In this document: one piece after another, positions 30,986 through 39,448 of the stretch | Numbering within the stretch: the stretch's first letter is position 1 | How the letters are laid out: each line of letters opens with the position of its first letter | Program-made: the position numbers and the translations under genes | Notes under the pieces: generated by a model | What the model was told of the DNA's origin: nothing | What the model saw: only the letters and a program-made list of their open reading frames with translations | Databases searched by the model: none | Source: CAZGUX01 sp046160045 | GTDB taxonomy: Bacteria > Acidobacteriota > Terriglobia > Bryobacterales > Bryobacteraceae | Direction of reading: 5' to 3' | NCBI GenBank assembly: GCA_046160045.1 | Contig: JBJXGR010000329.1 | Coordinates: 5,730 to 69,729, forward strand | DNA: 64,000 bases

Positions 30986-32335
30986 TCAGAAGGGTACGTC
31001 TTCGTCGCGCACCCCCTCCCCGCCGGACTTCGTTCTGGAAGCACTTCTGGCGGGCTTCACCTCCATCCGCGGTGCCCGGACCAGGTATCCACTGGCCCGG
31101 TCGAAGAGAGTGATTTTCGGCTCTCCTTCAAACTGCGGCCGATTGAACCGGAACCTGTTGAACTGCTGAAGGAACGTCTGCGCTCCGCAGCCCGGAACCA
31201 GACACTGTGGTTTTCTGGGCTTGGGGCACTGTCCAAAAGCGCACAGCCGTCCCCGGTAGTCCCCGCTCCCCGCATCGAGGAGATGAACGTCCACCTGGTG
31301 ATGCGCAACGCCTCCGTAAGGCGTGTCGTGCACGAACGAAAGGCCCAGCGCCATCGCGCGCTTGAGTTCCTTCAGCCTCGAGAGGTCCGCCGTCCAGACC
31401 GCGAGATCCAGATCGGCGCACTCGTGCAGCACCTCCACGCCGTGGCGGCGGAACTGCCGGAACCGGGGGACTTCCATTTCCAACGGCTGGGCGACCGCAC
31501 CGAACGCCGCGACCTTCCGGACCTCCGGCAGCTTGCTCATAGCGATCGCAATCGACTGCGCCGCCCAGCGAAACAGGCACTGGCGGCGGAGCATGAGGAC
31601 GTTCTCTTCCTCGACGTCGCTTTCCGATGGAGGTTCGAAGCTGTCTTCGAAGGGATCCTCCCATTCTTCGGAATCGTCATCATCTTCAGACTGGGTCGGG
31701 TCGTAGAAGATATGTTCGGGAATCTCCGGCCGGTCAGGCCACGGATACTCCGGGTTCCGGAACTCGACCACGTTGCCTGGGACGGCCGGCGTGGCGGGAG
31801 GAGGCGGGACCGGCTGTCGACGCGGCCCGATCTTCTTTTCGTAGAGCGACCGCACCCAATCCTTCACGGGCATCTTCCATTGCTGAGTCGGAGAGGGGAT
31901 GTTCTTCATGAGCGACTTGGGCCGGAAGCCGAGTTCCCTGGCCATCCGAACCTCCTCGTCGGACAGCTTGCAGCGGCGCTTGGCCTCATCCCATGCGCGG
32001 TCATCTTCCTGATTCATGACTCGTCCTCCAAGAGGGTAAGAATCCGGCGGCGCCTGGCCGACGGACTGGCTGCGCTGCCGCTCCTTATCGCACGCTTCGT
32101 CGATTTCGTAGTCCTCCGACGCATCCGTGGAGCCGGTAATGCACGTGAAACACATGTTTCCGACCCACGCCGAGCCGATCACCCAGATCGGTTCGCCACA
32201 GGCGCACCGACTGCCGCGTTTGTAGTCGTTGAGCGTCGACCGGAGCCGCGCCGTGACATCGGCCTCCTTTGCCCCAGGATTGTTCTTCAGGTGGCTGCGG
32301 ACATAACGGTCAAGTTTGATCGGGACAAACTGCAT
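30986..32335 (-). CDS. Nucleotidyltransferase-fold protein with SSB-like tail
   Basis: A 449-residue protein that looks like three families joined. Residues 1-85 have a four-cysteine zinc-ribbon-like part (CACGEPIWVIGSAWVG then CFTC). Residues 105-170 have DRAWDEAKRRCKLSDEEVRM and NIPSPTQQWKMPVKDWVRSL. After a proline- and acid-rich linker, residues 265-410 carry a pol-beta-type nucleotidyltransferase pattern: AAFGAVAQPL, then DLDLAVW (two Asp) and VDVHLLD (third Asp), with a Cys cluster CAFGQCPKPRKPQCLVPGC. The protein ends RDEDVPF, nearly the SSB tip (TDDDVPF) encoded two genes upstream. It probably joins SSB-docking proteins. The catalytic Asp residues look intact. Substrate unknown; the three-way fusion is read directly from one open frame. 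Confidence 0.7.
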   Translation of the reverse strand: MQFVPIKLDRYVRSHLKNNPGAKEADVTARLRSTLNDYKRGSRCACGEPIWVIGSAWVGNMCFTCITGSTDASEDYEIDEACDKERQRSQSVGQAPPDSYPLGGRVMNQEDDRAWDEAKRRCKLSDEEVRMARELGFRPKSLMKNIPSPTQQWKMPVKDWVRSLYEKKIGPRRQPVPPPPATPAVPGNVVEFRNPEYPWPDRPEIPEHIFYDPTQSEDDDDSEEWEDPFEDSFEPPSESDVEEENVLMLRRQCLFRWAAQSIAIAMSKLPEVRKVAAFGAVAQPLEMEVPRFRQFRRHGVEVLHECADLDLAVWTADLSRLKELKRAMALGLSFVHDTPYGGVAHHQVDVHLLDAGSGDYRGRLCAFGQCPKPRKPQCLVPGCGAQTFLQQFNRFRFNRPQFEGEPKITLFDRASGYLVRAPRMEVKPARSASRTKSGGEGVRDEDVPF

Positions 32336-32428
32336 AGGCTGGTTGGGTGCGTCTCCGCATCAGAACGGCACGCCGTCTGTCGCGTCCTGACGGGCCTTAC
32401 TATCACAAAGTCCTGGCTGCTCCGATCC

Positions 32429-32989
32429 CTATTCTAGCCGCGGCAGGTGCTCCGGCGCGACGAGGACGCGAATGGACCGCGCCTGCCCCGGAGTTCTCTC
32501 GATCAGGCCGTTCCGCTCCAGGGTCTTGATCATTTCGTGAATCGAGGGCGGCGAAACCTGAAAGTACAACTCCAGATCCCGCTCCGCTGGAGGCCGGTGG
32601 TGGATCTTCGTGTAGTTGTCCAGGAACGCCAGATATTGGCCCTGTTTTGCAGTGAACCGCGGCGCCACCGTCGGATCGAGCTTCGGCGCGGGCTCGATGC
32701 TTATGTCGTAGGCTTCCTCGCCGAAGCTGTCACGCACCCTCACCTTGAGCACATAGACGCGGCCGCCCACGGCCATTCGGACGCGTTTCTTCCGTGCGGC
32801 AGCGATGTCACGGCGCAACTCTTTCGCGTCCGCGCCGGAGCTTGGATAGCTTGCGATCCCGATGCCGACGTCGCCCGTGCGTGCGGACACCCATTCCTTG
32901 CCGTCCTTGGATTCCACCTCGATGGAATCGGCGCCTAGCGACAGGGCGTGACCGCATAGCCCTTCCAGGAGGGTGATGGGCCGGCTCAT
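32429..32989 (-). CDS. Winged-helix (LexA-like HTH) protein
   Basis: A 186-residue protein. The N-terminal 110 residues are an alpha/beta region I do not recognise (ITLLEGLCGHALSLGADSIE, VYVLKVRVRDSFGEEAYDIS). The last about 75 residues are a LexA-like winged helix: FTAKQGQYLAFLDNYTKIHH, RPPAERDLELYFQVSPPSIH, EMIKTLERNGLIERTPGQAR. No peptidase residues are present. It starts four bases after the ssb stop, and the nucleotidyltransferase gene follows 93 bases later, so it probably regulates or assists this small ssb-linked operon. Confidence 0.75.
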   Translation of the reverse strand: MSRPITLLEGLCGHALSLGADSIEVESKDGKEWVSARTGDVGIGIASYPSSGADAKELRRDIAAARKKRVRMAVGGRVYVLKVRVRDSFGEEAYDISIEPAPKLDPTVAPRFTAKQGQYLAFLDNYTKIHHRPPAERDLELYFQVSPPSIHEMIKTLERNGLIERTPGQARSIRVLVAPEHLPRLE

Positions 32990-32993
32990 GGGT

Positions 32994-33485
32994 TTAGAAC
33001 GGCACGTCGTCGTCCGTCACGCCCTGATTGAATACCGCATCATCCCCGCCGCTCGGGGCAGCGTCCGACGGCCCGGCCGGCTTCTGTGCCGAACGGGGCA
33101 TCGACACGACGTTCTGATTGAAATCGCCGCTTCCGGCCGCGCTCTGCGCCCCCCGGCCCCCGACCAGCAGGACATCCTCGGCAACCACCTCGGTCACGTA
33201 GACCTTGCGGCCTTCTTTGTTTTCGTAGTTGCGCGTCTGCAGGCGTCCTTCCACGTACACCTGCGTGCCCTTGGTCAGATACGTGGCGAGGTTCTCCGAT
33301 CGCCAGAGGACAATGTTGTGCCAGTCCGTCTCGTCCTTCCACTCGCCGGTTTGAGTGTCCTTAAAGCGGCGGTTGGTGGCTACGGAGAAACTGGTGACGG
33401 GGACGCCCTGCGGGGTGAAACGGGTCTCCGCGTCCTTGCCGAGATGTCCGAGCAGGATGACCTTGTTGACACTTCGCGATGCCAT
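32994..33485 (-). CDS. ssb: Single-stranded DNA-binding protein
   Basis: A 163-residue SSB that coats single-stranded DNA and recruits repair proteins. The OB fold spans about residues 1-110 (SVNKVILLGHLGKDAETRFT, VTSFSVATNRRF, DWHNIVLWRSENLATYL, GRLQTRNYENKEGRKVY). A flexible Gly/Ser/Pro-rich linker leads to the acidic tip TDDDVPF. I start at the ATG 33485, which gives the normal MASRSVNKV N-terminus; GATACT lies 13 bases upstream. It heads an operon with the winged-helix and nucleotidyltransferase genes and diverges from the O-antigen ligase gene. It may be an accessory rather than the main SSB. Confidence 0.95.
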   Translation of the reverse strand: MASRSVNKVILLGHLGKDAETRFTPQGVPVTSFSVATNRRFKDTQTGEWKDETDWHNIVLWRSENLATYLTKGTQVYVEGRLQTRNYENKEGRKVYVTEVVAEDVLLVGGRGAQSAAGSGDFNQNVVSMPRSAQKPAGPSDAAPSGGDDAVFNQGVTDDDVPF

Positions 33486-33528
33486 GACTTTCTTGCAGAG
33501 TATCACGGGTTACCGTGCAGGGGAACGG

Positions 33529-33534
33529 TAGAAT
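33529..33534 (+). promoter_or_regulatory. -10 element of the O-antigen ligase gene
   Basis: TAGAAT ends five bases before the GTG at 33540, so transcription would start at the start codon. The divergent ssb promoter (GATACT on the minus strand, about 33499-33504) lies within 30 bases. Confidence 0.5.
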
Positions 33535-33539
33535 GTGTC

Positions 33540-34733
33540 GTGCGCTCAATCGAGTGGGCCCTGCTGGCGATCGCCGTCGCGACCACGTTCGCGCTGGGGG
33601 GGACACCGGCCCTCGCCTGGTCATCGGCGGGCGCAGCCGTATCGCTCGTGGCGGCCCTCGCCTGGTCCCACAAAGATTCCATGGGCTTGGGCTGGTTCCT
33701 CCGCGCACCTGCGCTCCTGCTGGTCTACGCCGCCATCCGGACTCCCTGGAGCGAAGTGCCCGCGCGTTCGGTGTACTGGGTCTCTCTTTGGGTAAGTTAC
33801 GTCGCCGCGGCGTCGGTGGCGTACCTCTGCGAACGCCGGAGCGGCGCCGTCATCCTACGCTACGGGCTGATCGGGCTGGCGGTGTGTGAAGCGGCCTACG
33901 GGCTGTCCCAGTATTTAACCGGGCACCAGCAGATCTTCTGGTACGTCAAGACCAAATACCTGGAAGACGCGACCGGCACCTATTTGAATCACAGCCATTT
34001 TGCCGGCCTGTTGACGCTCGCGATAGGCCCGACGCTGGCGGCCGCCGTGACTCGCAAGTCGTCCGGGGGGTTCTATTGGCTGGCCACCGTCGTACTCCTG
34101 CTGGCGGTGGCCTTTTCCCGCTCGCGCGCGGGAATTGTGTGCGCCCTGGCCGCCGCCGTAGCGTGCGGGGCCTATCTCGCCGCCGTCACGCGGCGCAGGC
34201 AAGTTGCGGCCGCTGTGGCTCTCCTGCTGATCGCGACGGCCGGCTATGGCGCCTGGATCGGCCTCGATCCGGTGGCGCATCGCTTTCTGTTCTTCGAACG
34301 GCCCGGATACCTCAACCAGGAAGGCCGCCTGACCATCTGGCGGGACACCTGGCGGCTGGTGGAAGTCCGGCCGTGGTTGGGATGGGGGCCGGGCACGTTC
34401 CCGGCCGTCTACCCGCTGGTCCGCACCGAGCCCAGCGACCTCCGCTGGATGGAGGCTCATAACGACTACCTGCAAATCACGAGCGAACTGGGACTGGTGG
34501 GGGCGGCGATCCTGTTTGTCCCCTGGTGGACTCTGATCGGCTTGCTGTTCGTCGCTGCGTGGCGTGCCCGGGATGCCTGGAGTGGTGCGATTGCACTTTC
34601 CCTGGCGGCGGTGCTGGTCCACTCCGCCGTCGATTTCCACCTGCAGGTCCCAGCCAACGCGCTGTGGCTGGCGATCGTGACCGGAGTGGCGGCGGGCCGC
34701 TTTCTTCGCCTCAAAAAAGCCATGTTAGACTGA
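33540..34733 (+). CDS. O-antigen ligase/polymerase-type membrane protein
   Basis: A 397-residue multi-pass membrane protein of the Wzy/WaaL (O-antigen ligase) superfamily with about ten hydrophobic segments. Typical stretches are YLNHSHFAGLLTLAIGPTLA, LAVAFSRSRAGIVCALAA and, in the large periplasmic loop, RPWLGWGPGTFPAVYPLVR followed by AHNDYLQITSELGLVG. It links or polymerises polysaccharide at the periplasmic face of the membrane. I use the GTG at 33540 because TAGAAT lies five bases upstream and the N-terminus is hydrophobic from there; the frame is open further upstream only as a shadow of ssb. Confidence 0.85.
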   Translation: MRSIEWALLAIAVATTFALGGTPALAWSSAGAAVSLVAALAWSHKDSMGLGWFLRAPALLLVYAAIRTPWSEVPARSVYWVSLWVSYVAAASVAYLCERRSGAVILRYGLIGLAVCEAAYGLSQYLTGHQQIFWYVKTKYLEDATGTYLNHSHFAGLLTLAIGPTLAAAVTRKSSGGFYWLATVVLLLAVAFSRSRAGIVCALAAAVACGAYLAAVTRRRQVAAAVALLLIATAGYGAWIGLDPVAHRFLFFERPGYLNQEGRLTIWRDTWRLVEVRPWLGWGPGTFPAVYPLVRTEPSDLRWMEAHNDYLQITSELGLVGAAILFVPWWTLIGLLFVAAWRARDAWSGAIALSLAAVLVHSAVDFHLQVPANALWLAIVTGVAAGRFLRLKKAMLD

Positions 34734-34741
34734 GAAAGATC

Positions 34742-34954
34742 ATGGCGAAGATTCCCAACGTGAAGCGTTTCCGCATTTCGAGCCCCGACGGAACCATGTC
34801 CGCCACGCTGATGGCCGTCCTTCCCAAGAGTACGGATCCCGAGGTGTACGTTGCCGAGGCCTCCAAGCGATTCGATTGGAAGGGCTGGCAGGAACAGCAG
34901 CAGAAGGCCTTCAAGATCCGCGTCGGCCAGCAGAAGCAGAGGAAGTCGAAGTAG
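34742..34954 (+). CDS. Small basic protein of unknown function
   Basis: A 70-residue soluble protein (MAKIPNVKRFRISSPDGTMS, DWKGWQEQQQKAFKIRVGQQ) with a Lys/Arg-rich end and no membrane segment. I do not recognise it. It starts eight bases after the ligase stop; TAGACT, a -10-like hexamer, lies ten bases before the ATG inside the end of the ligase gene, so it may have its own transcript. Confidence 0.6.
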   Translation: MAKIPNVKRFRISSPDGTMSATLMAVLPKSTDPEVYVAEASKRFDWKGWQEQQQKAFKIRVGQQKQRKSK

Positions 34955-34956
34955 AC

Positions 34957-36222
34957 TTACAGGCGCGACTTTACGCTCTTGGAAGCCCGGATGGCTTCCT
35001 GGGCGACTTCCGGTTCCACATCATCCGTCAACTTTTCGAGCGGGCCGACGCTCTCGGCCCCTCCGCTCCTGCCCAGAGCCCGCGCGATGTAAATCTTCTC
35101 GTCCTTTGTCCCCGTCGCCAGCACCGGGAGTACCTTCCGGCGGACCTCCTCGTTTCGGGTCAGTTCCTCGAGCAAAGCGAGCGCTTCGCCCTGGCGGGCC
35201 TTCGAATTGAGCGTGTTGATCAGCGTTTGCAGCGGGCTGAACTCCGATAGCTCCAGGTCGCCCAACATCACCAGGCCAAACGCCATCGACAGGCGCGCGG
35301 ACGGCTTCCCTTCGCTCTCGAAGGCCTTTCTCAGGACATCCATGTCCTCTTTCTTCCTCAGCCGTCCGAGGCCTTCGGCGGCGGCAGAGCGCAGATCCTC
35401 ATCTTTGTCGGTCAGCATTTGCTGGAACAGCGCCCGGCTGTTGGGATCCGGAATGTGGGCCAGTGCGAACAGCGCCGCTTTGCGGACATGGGTCTTCTTG
35501 GTGCGGCTGTAGACCTGCGCCACGTCGGCGGCGGATTCTTCGGCGCGAAGCAGGCCGGTGGCCTGGATCGCCGCGATCTGGACCCGCTCATCGAAATCGT
35601 TCAGGAGATAGCGGATTCTCGGCGCGGCGCTGCGGTCCTGAATCTTCTGAATCGCCACCAGGCTCTCGTAGATCACCTTGGAGTCCTTGGAGCGCATCGC
35701 CTCCAGCAACTCCGGTACCGCGGCCTTCCCTCGAAGGATGCCGACAGCGCGCGCCGCATTGGCGCGCGAATCCATGGAGGATCCGCCGCGCGAGGTCTTT
35801 CCCAGCGTCTCGATCACGTCCGGCCGGACCTGCACGTAGGGCTCCACCACCTGGTCATTCTCACCGGCCGAGCGGAACGGGACGGCCTTGCCGACGCCGC
35901 GAATGCGGGCCGTCAATCCGGTCTGCAGGTACCCGGGCAGGTAGAAGTTCACCAGCCCGTCGGTGGCGCGAATCTGAACCTCCGGATGATTGTCCTTCAT
36001 GGCCTCCAGCAGCGCGTCCAGTCCTTGCGCGCTGTTGATCTCGCCGATGGACTTGGCGGCCTCGGCGCGGATCGCCGGATCCTTGTCCTTCAGCAGTTCG
36101 CGCAGACGCGGAATGGCCTTGGAACCGTCTTTGGCGATGGCGCGTACGTCCTTGGGTTTCAGTTGCGCGGCAAGGGGAAGAATCACGAGGCACGTGAGGG
36201 CGGCAAACCGGCAGGCAGTCAT
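34957..36222 (-). CDS. Exported HEAT-repeat protein
   Basis: A 421-residue protein with signal peptide MTACRFAALTCLVILPLAAQ followed by HEAT/PBS-lyase-type helical repeats through the whole length, e.g. AIPRLRELLKDKDPAIRAEA, AKSIGEINSAQGLDALLEAM, ALAHIPDPNSRALFQQMLTD and AAAEGLGRLRKKEDMDVLRK. HEAT solenoids bind partner proteins; none is indicated. It converges with the small basic protein gene, two bases away. The ATG at 36222 follows a TTG; GATAAT lies two bases upstream of it, so a leaderless start is possible. Confidence 0.85.
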   Translation of the reverse strand: MTACRFAALTCLVILPLAAQLKPKDVRAIAKDGSKAIPRLRELLKDKDPAIRAEAAKSIGEINSAQGLDALLEAMKDNHPEVQIRATDGLVNFYLPGYLQTGLTARIRGVGKAVPFRSAGENDQVVEPYVQVRPDVIETLGKTSRGGSSMDSRANAARAVGILRGKAAVPELLEAMRSKDSKVIYESLVAIQKIQDRSAAPRIRYLLNDFDERVQIAAIQATGLLRAEESAADVAQVYSRTKKTHVRKAALFALAHIPDPNSRALFQQMLTDKDEDLRSAAAEGLGRLRKKEDMDVLRKAFESEGKPSARLSMAFGLVMLGDLELSEFSPLQTLINTLNSKARQGEALALLEELTRNEEVRRKVLPVLATGTKDEKIYIARALGRSGGAESVGPLEKLTDDVEPEVAQEAIRASKSVKSRL

Positions 36223-36250
36223 CAATTATCAAGGTAGCAGGAGAGCGGCT

Positions 36251-37057
36251 TCAATAGATCGTCAGCTCCACCGGAGCCCCGGCCCCGCAGCCGAGTTGCC
36301 GGGCCGCCGAGCCCTGGTTCACCGAGACCTCCAAATATCCTGAGCTGCCGGAGATCAGGCAGGGTTCCCCGTGCGGGCACTCGGCGTAATTGTGGACGAA
36401 CTGGCGGACGATCTGAAGGCCCACCTGCATCTCGAAGCGGCCGGCGCCGATCTGCGGGAACTCGTCGAACTCGAAGTTCGTGATGAGATTGCCGAAGCGG
36501 TCAACGTGAAGGATCGCGCCGGTCCAGCCGCGCCTCGCGGTCCGCACGGGTCTTTCGGAGAGAGGCCGCAGGTAGTCGTCGATGAGTTTGCCAAACCGGG
36601 CCGGTGGCACGCCCGCCGCCAGGTGCGCCGCAGTAGGCGCAAAAATGTCGCGGCCGTGAAACGTCTGGCTGACCGGTCGAAGCCAGTACTTTTCCGCCGT
36701 GACCGCGCGCACTTTGTGCCCGGGTTCACGCGAGAACACCATCGAGAAAATGCCGTTGTCGGGTCCGACGAAATACTGGCCGGCCGCTTCCATGAGGATA
36801 GGCCGGCGCGACGTGCCGACGCCGGGGTCGACCACTGCGATATGCACCGTCTTCGGCGGGAAATAGCGGTAGGCCTGGGCAAGCACGAAGCCGCCGCTCG
36901 AAACCCGATAGGCGCTCACCTCGTGCGACAGATCCACCACGCGCGCGGCGGGCGCGATGCCCACGATCACCCCTTTCATCGTGCCGACATAGTGGTCGGC
37001 TAGGCCGAAATCCGTGGTCAGCGTGATGACGGGAGCGGCAGGTCTGCGGGAAGGCAT
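36251..37057 (-). CDS. SAM hydrolase/halogenase-family protein (DUF62)
   Basis: A 268-residue protein of the SAM hydroxide adenosyltransferase/chlorinase-fluorinase family. Visible are PVITLTTDFGLADHYVGTMK (with the Asp that binds the ribose), VVDLSHEV, VHIAVVDPGVGTSRRPI and FVGPDNGIFS, HGRDIFAPTAAHLA, and the C-terminal SAM-binding FGNLITNF. Most bacterial members hydrolyse SAM to adenosine and methionine; halogenation needs special residues I cannot confirm. Its ATG (37057) is only seven bases from the divergent ATG at 37065, both inside one palindrome. Confidence 0.92.
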   Translation of the reverse strand: MPSRRPAAPVITLTTDFGLADHYVGTMKGVIVGIAPAARVVDLSHEVSAYRVSSGGFVLAQAYRYFPPKTVHIAVVDPGVGTSRRPILMEAAGQYFVGPDNGIFSMVFSREPGHKVRAVTAEKYWLRPVSQTFHGRDIFAPTAAHLAAGVPPARFGKLIDDYLRPLSERPVRTARRGWTGAILHVDRFGNLITNFEFDEFPQIGAGRFEMQVGLQIVRQFVHNYAECPHGEPCLISGSSGYLEVSVNQGSAARQLGCGAGAPVELTIY

Positions 37058-37067
37058 TGTTACAATG
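37055..37067. promoter_or_regulatory. 13-bp palindrome holding two divergent start codons
   Basis: CATTGTTACAATG is a perfect inverted repeat around a central T. It contains the ATG of the SAM hydrolase on the minus strand and an ATG in the frame of the cysteine desulfurase on the plus strand. It also contains TACAAT, a -10-like hexamer seven bases before the GTG at 37074. Both genes must therefore start with almost no leader. Confidence 0.7.
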
Positions 37068-37073
37068 GATCTC

Positions 37074-38222
37074 GTGCAGCGTTATTACTTCGACCATAAC
37101 GCCACGACGCCCGTTTCCGCCGAGGTTTTGGAGGCGCTCGTGCCGTGTTTGGCCGAGGTGTATGGGAACGCATCCAGTATCCATCATTTCGGCCAGGTGG
37201 CCAAACAGCGCCTGGAGCGGGCCCGCCGCCAAACCGCGGCGCTGTTGAGCGCCAGGCCTCAGGACATTGTGTTTGTCAGCGGCGGCACCGAGGCCGACAA
37301 CCTTGCGCTTCTGGGCGCGACCCGGCCGTGCGCCGGCAAGCACGTGATCACCACGGCGATCGAACACCCGGCCGTTTTGAGCGCCTGCGCCCAGATTGAG
37401 CGGGAGGGCGGCGAGGTCACCTGCATACCGGTCGGGTCGAGCGGCGTCGTCGACCCGGATGCCATTCGCGCCGCGTTGCGCGGCCAGACAGCGCTCATCT
37501 CCGTGATGCATGTCAACAATGAACTGGGCACGATTCAGCCGGTACCGGAGATCGCGGCAATCGCGCGTGCCGCGGGCGTTGTCGTCCACTCCGACGGGGT
37601 GCAAGCCGCCGGACGAGTCGACGTGAACGTGGAGAGACTCGGCGTGGATCTGTACTCGCTGAGCGGGCACAAGATCGGCGCGACGAAGGGCGTAGGCGTC
37701 CTTTACGTGAGGAAGGGCACCCACCTCTCGAGCATCCTGTTCGGCGGCAAGCACGAGCGCGAGCGCCGGCCTGGAACGGAAAACGTTCCGGGCGCCGTGG
37801 CGATGGGCCGGGCGGCCGAACTCGCCGGCCAGGACGCCCCAGACCTGGCGTCGCTGCGCGACCGGCTGGAAACCGGGATTCTGGAGCGCGTGCCCTCGGT
37901 TTACGTGAATGGTGATCGCGCCCGGCGCGCGCCCAACACCACCAACCTGCGCTTCGACTATATCGAGGGCGAGGCGATGGTGATCGCGCTCGACCTGCGC
38001 GGCTTCGCCGTTTCGAGCGGCGCTGCCTGCTCCTCCGGTTCGATCGAGCCGTCGCACGTCCTGACGGCGATCGGCCTGCGCCGCGATCAGGCGAAATCGT
38101 CCATCCGGTTTTCGTTGGGACGCGGCAACACGCGGGAACAGGTGGACCTCCTGATCGACGCCGTCGTCGACGCCGCGGCGCATCTGCGCAGGATTTCGGT
38201 GGAGACTCCCGCCCATGCCTGA
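37074..38222 (+). CDS. Cysteine desulfurase (IscS/NifS family)
   Basis: A 382-residue PLP enzyme that takes sulfur from cysteine as a persulfide for Fe-S clusters and tRNA thiolation. It opens RYYFDHNATTPVSAEVLEAL. The PLP lysine is in LSGHKIGATKGVGVLY, and the catalytic cysteine lies in SSGAACSSGSIEPSHVL; the HNATT and MHVNNELGTIQP motifs are normal for the family. I prefer the GTG at 37074 since TACAAT ends seven bases before it; the ATG at 37065 overlaps that hexamer and would add three residues. It overlaps mnmA by eight bases, so the pair serves tRNA 2-thiouridine synthesis. Confidence 0.95.
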   Translation: MQRYYFDHNATTPVSAEVLEALVPCLAEVYGNASSIHHFGQVAKQRLERARRQTAALLSARPQDIVFVSGGTEADNLALLGATRPCAGKHVITTAIEHPAVLSACAQIEREGGEVTCIPVGSSGVVDPDAIRAALRGQTALISVMHVNNELGTIQPVPEIAAIARAAGVVVHSDGVQAAGRVDVNVERLGVDLYSLSGHKIGATKGVGVLYVRKGTHLSSILFGGKHERERRPGTENVPGAVAMGRAAELAGQDAPDLASLRDRLETGILERVPSVYVNGDRARRAPNTTNLRFDYIEGEAMVIALDLRGFAVSSGAACSSGSIEPSHVLTAIGLRRDQAKSSIRFSLGRGNTREQVDLLIDAVVDAAAHLRRISVETPAHA

Positions 38223-39321
38223 CCAGACCATTGCCGTTGCCATGTCGGGCGGCGTGGATAGCTCCGCCGTCGCCGCCATGCTGGTCCGCGACGGCCATCG
38301 CGTCGTCGGCCTGACGATGCAGTTGTGGAATCAGCGGCGTCTCCCGCAGTTGCAGTCCGAGGGTGCGACGGGACGCTGCTGTTCGCTCGACGACGTTTAC
38401 GACGCGCGGTGGGTGGCGGAGAAACTGGACATCCCCTACTACGTCGTGAACTTCGAGGAGCAGTTCGAGCAGCAGGTGGTCAGGCCTTTTGTCGAGGATT
38501 ACCTCGCCGGGCGAACGCCCATCCCCTGCACGCTGTGCAACAACTTCATCAAGTTCGATCGGTTTCTCGAGATGGCGGACTCGGTAGGCGCGGCCAAGAT
38601 CGCTACCGGCCACTACGCCCGCCTGGGGTTCAATGAAACGTCCGGCCGTTATGAGATGCGCCGCGGAGTCGATGCTTCGAAGGACCAGACCTATTTTTTG
38701 TGGGGACTCACGCAGGCGCAGTTGGCCCGCACGCTGTTTCCGGTGGGGGAATTCACCAAGCCGGACGTTCGGAGACGGGCGCAGGAGCTGGGGATTCCGA
38801 TCGCGGACAAGCCCGACAGCCAGGAAATCTGCTTTGTGCCGAACGGAGATTACGCGGCATTTCTGGACGCCTACCTGGAGGAACAGGGAACCCCTCGCGA
38901 CCCGGTGATCGGGAACATCGTTACTGCCGATGGCCGCCTCGTTGGCGAGCACAAAGGCGTGCACCGCTATACGGTCGGACAGCGGCGCGGGTTGGGCGTG
39001 GCTGTGGGCGAGCCGTTGTACGTGATTGCGACCGAGCCTTCCAGCCAGCGCGTTGTCGTGGGTCGCGATGAGCACCTGCTGCGTTCTCGCCTGGTGGCCG
39101 ATGGCGTCAACTGGGTGTCCTGGGAGCCGATTCGGAAGCCCGAGCGGGCGCAGGTGAAGATCCGTAACAAGCACCTGGCGGCGTGGTCGACGCTATATCC
39201 GGCGAGCGATTCCGGGCAGGTGGAGGTGGTCTTCGACGAACCGCAGCGCGCCGTCACTCCGGGTCAGGCGGCGGTGTTCTACTCGGAAGACGTGGTCATC
39301 GGCGGCGGGTGGATCCGGTGA
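38215..39321 (+). CDS. mnmA: tRNA 2-thiouridylase MnmA
   Basis: A 368-residue ATP-pyrophosphatase that thiolates U34 of tRNAs for Lys, Glu and Gln. The PP-loop SGGVDSS is at residue 10. The CTLCN cysteines near 103 and the catalytic cysteine in DSQEICFV near 200 are present, as are ATGHYARL and SKDQTYFLWGL. The length is typical. It overlaps the cysteine desulfurase that supplies its sulfur. Confidence 0.97.
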   Translation: MPDQTIAVAMSGGVDSSAVAAMLVRDGHRVVGLTMQLWNQRRLPQLQSEGATGRCCSLDDVYDARWVAEKLDIPYYVVNFEEQFEQQVVRPFVEDYLAGRTPIPCTLCNNFIKFDRFLEMADSVGAAKIATGHYARLGFNETSGRYEMRRGVDASKDQTYFLWGLTQAQLARTLFPVGEFTKPDVRRRAQELGIPIADKPDSQEICFVPNGDYAAFLDAYLEEQGTPRDPVIGNIVTADGRLVGEHKGVHRYTVGQRRGLGVAVGEPLYVIATEPSSQRVVVGRDEHLLRSRLVADGVNWVSWEPIRKPERAQVKIRNKHLAAWSTLYPASDSGQVEVVFDEPQRAVTPGQAAVFYSEDVVIGGGWIR

Positions 39322-39364
39322 AGAGATGCCCTTTCCTCAACCCGTGTGGGGCGGCCCTTCAGGC

Positions 39365-39382
39365 GGCGCGCTTTAGCGCGCC
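39365..39382 (+). repeat. GC hairpin between mnmA and the acyltransferase gene
   Basis: GGCGCGC-TTTA-GCGCGCC, a perfect 7-bp stem with a 4-base loop, in a 127-bp gap. No T run follows, so it is not a clear terminator. Confidence 0.55.
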
Positions 39383-39448
39383 CTTCGGGTGTTCCGTGGC
39401 GCCGGTGTCCGGCCGGCCCTGCGGATCGAAGGTCGGCCCCAACCTCTG

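Noticed and set aside
30986..32335. Artificial joining of two or three separate genes
   Set aside because: The frame is continuous with no stop and no strong ribosome-binding site at the internal MNQEDD methionine, so one fused gene is the simpler reading.
36251..37057. True halogenase (chlorinase/fluorinase)
   Set aside because: Family membership is clear, but halide-binding residues cannot be confirmed by eye; most bacterial members are SAM hydrolases.
39365..39382. GC hairpin as the mnmA terminator
   Set aside because: No T run follows the stem, so intrinsic termination is not supported.
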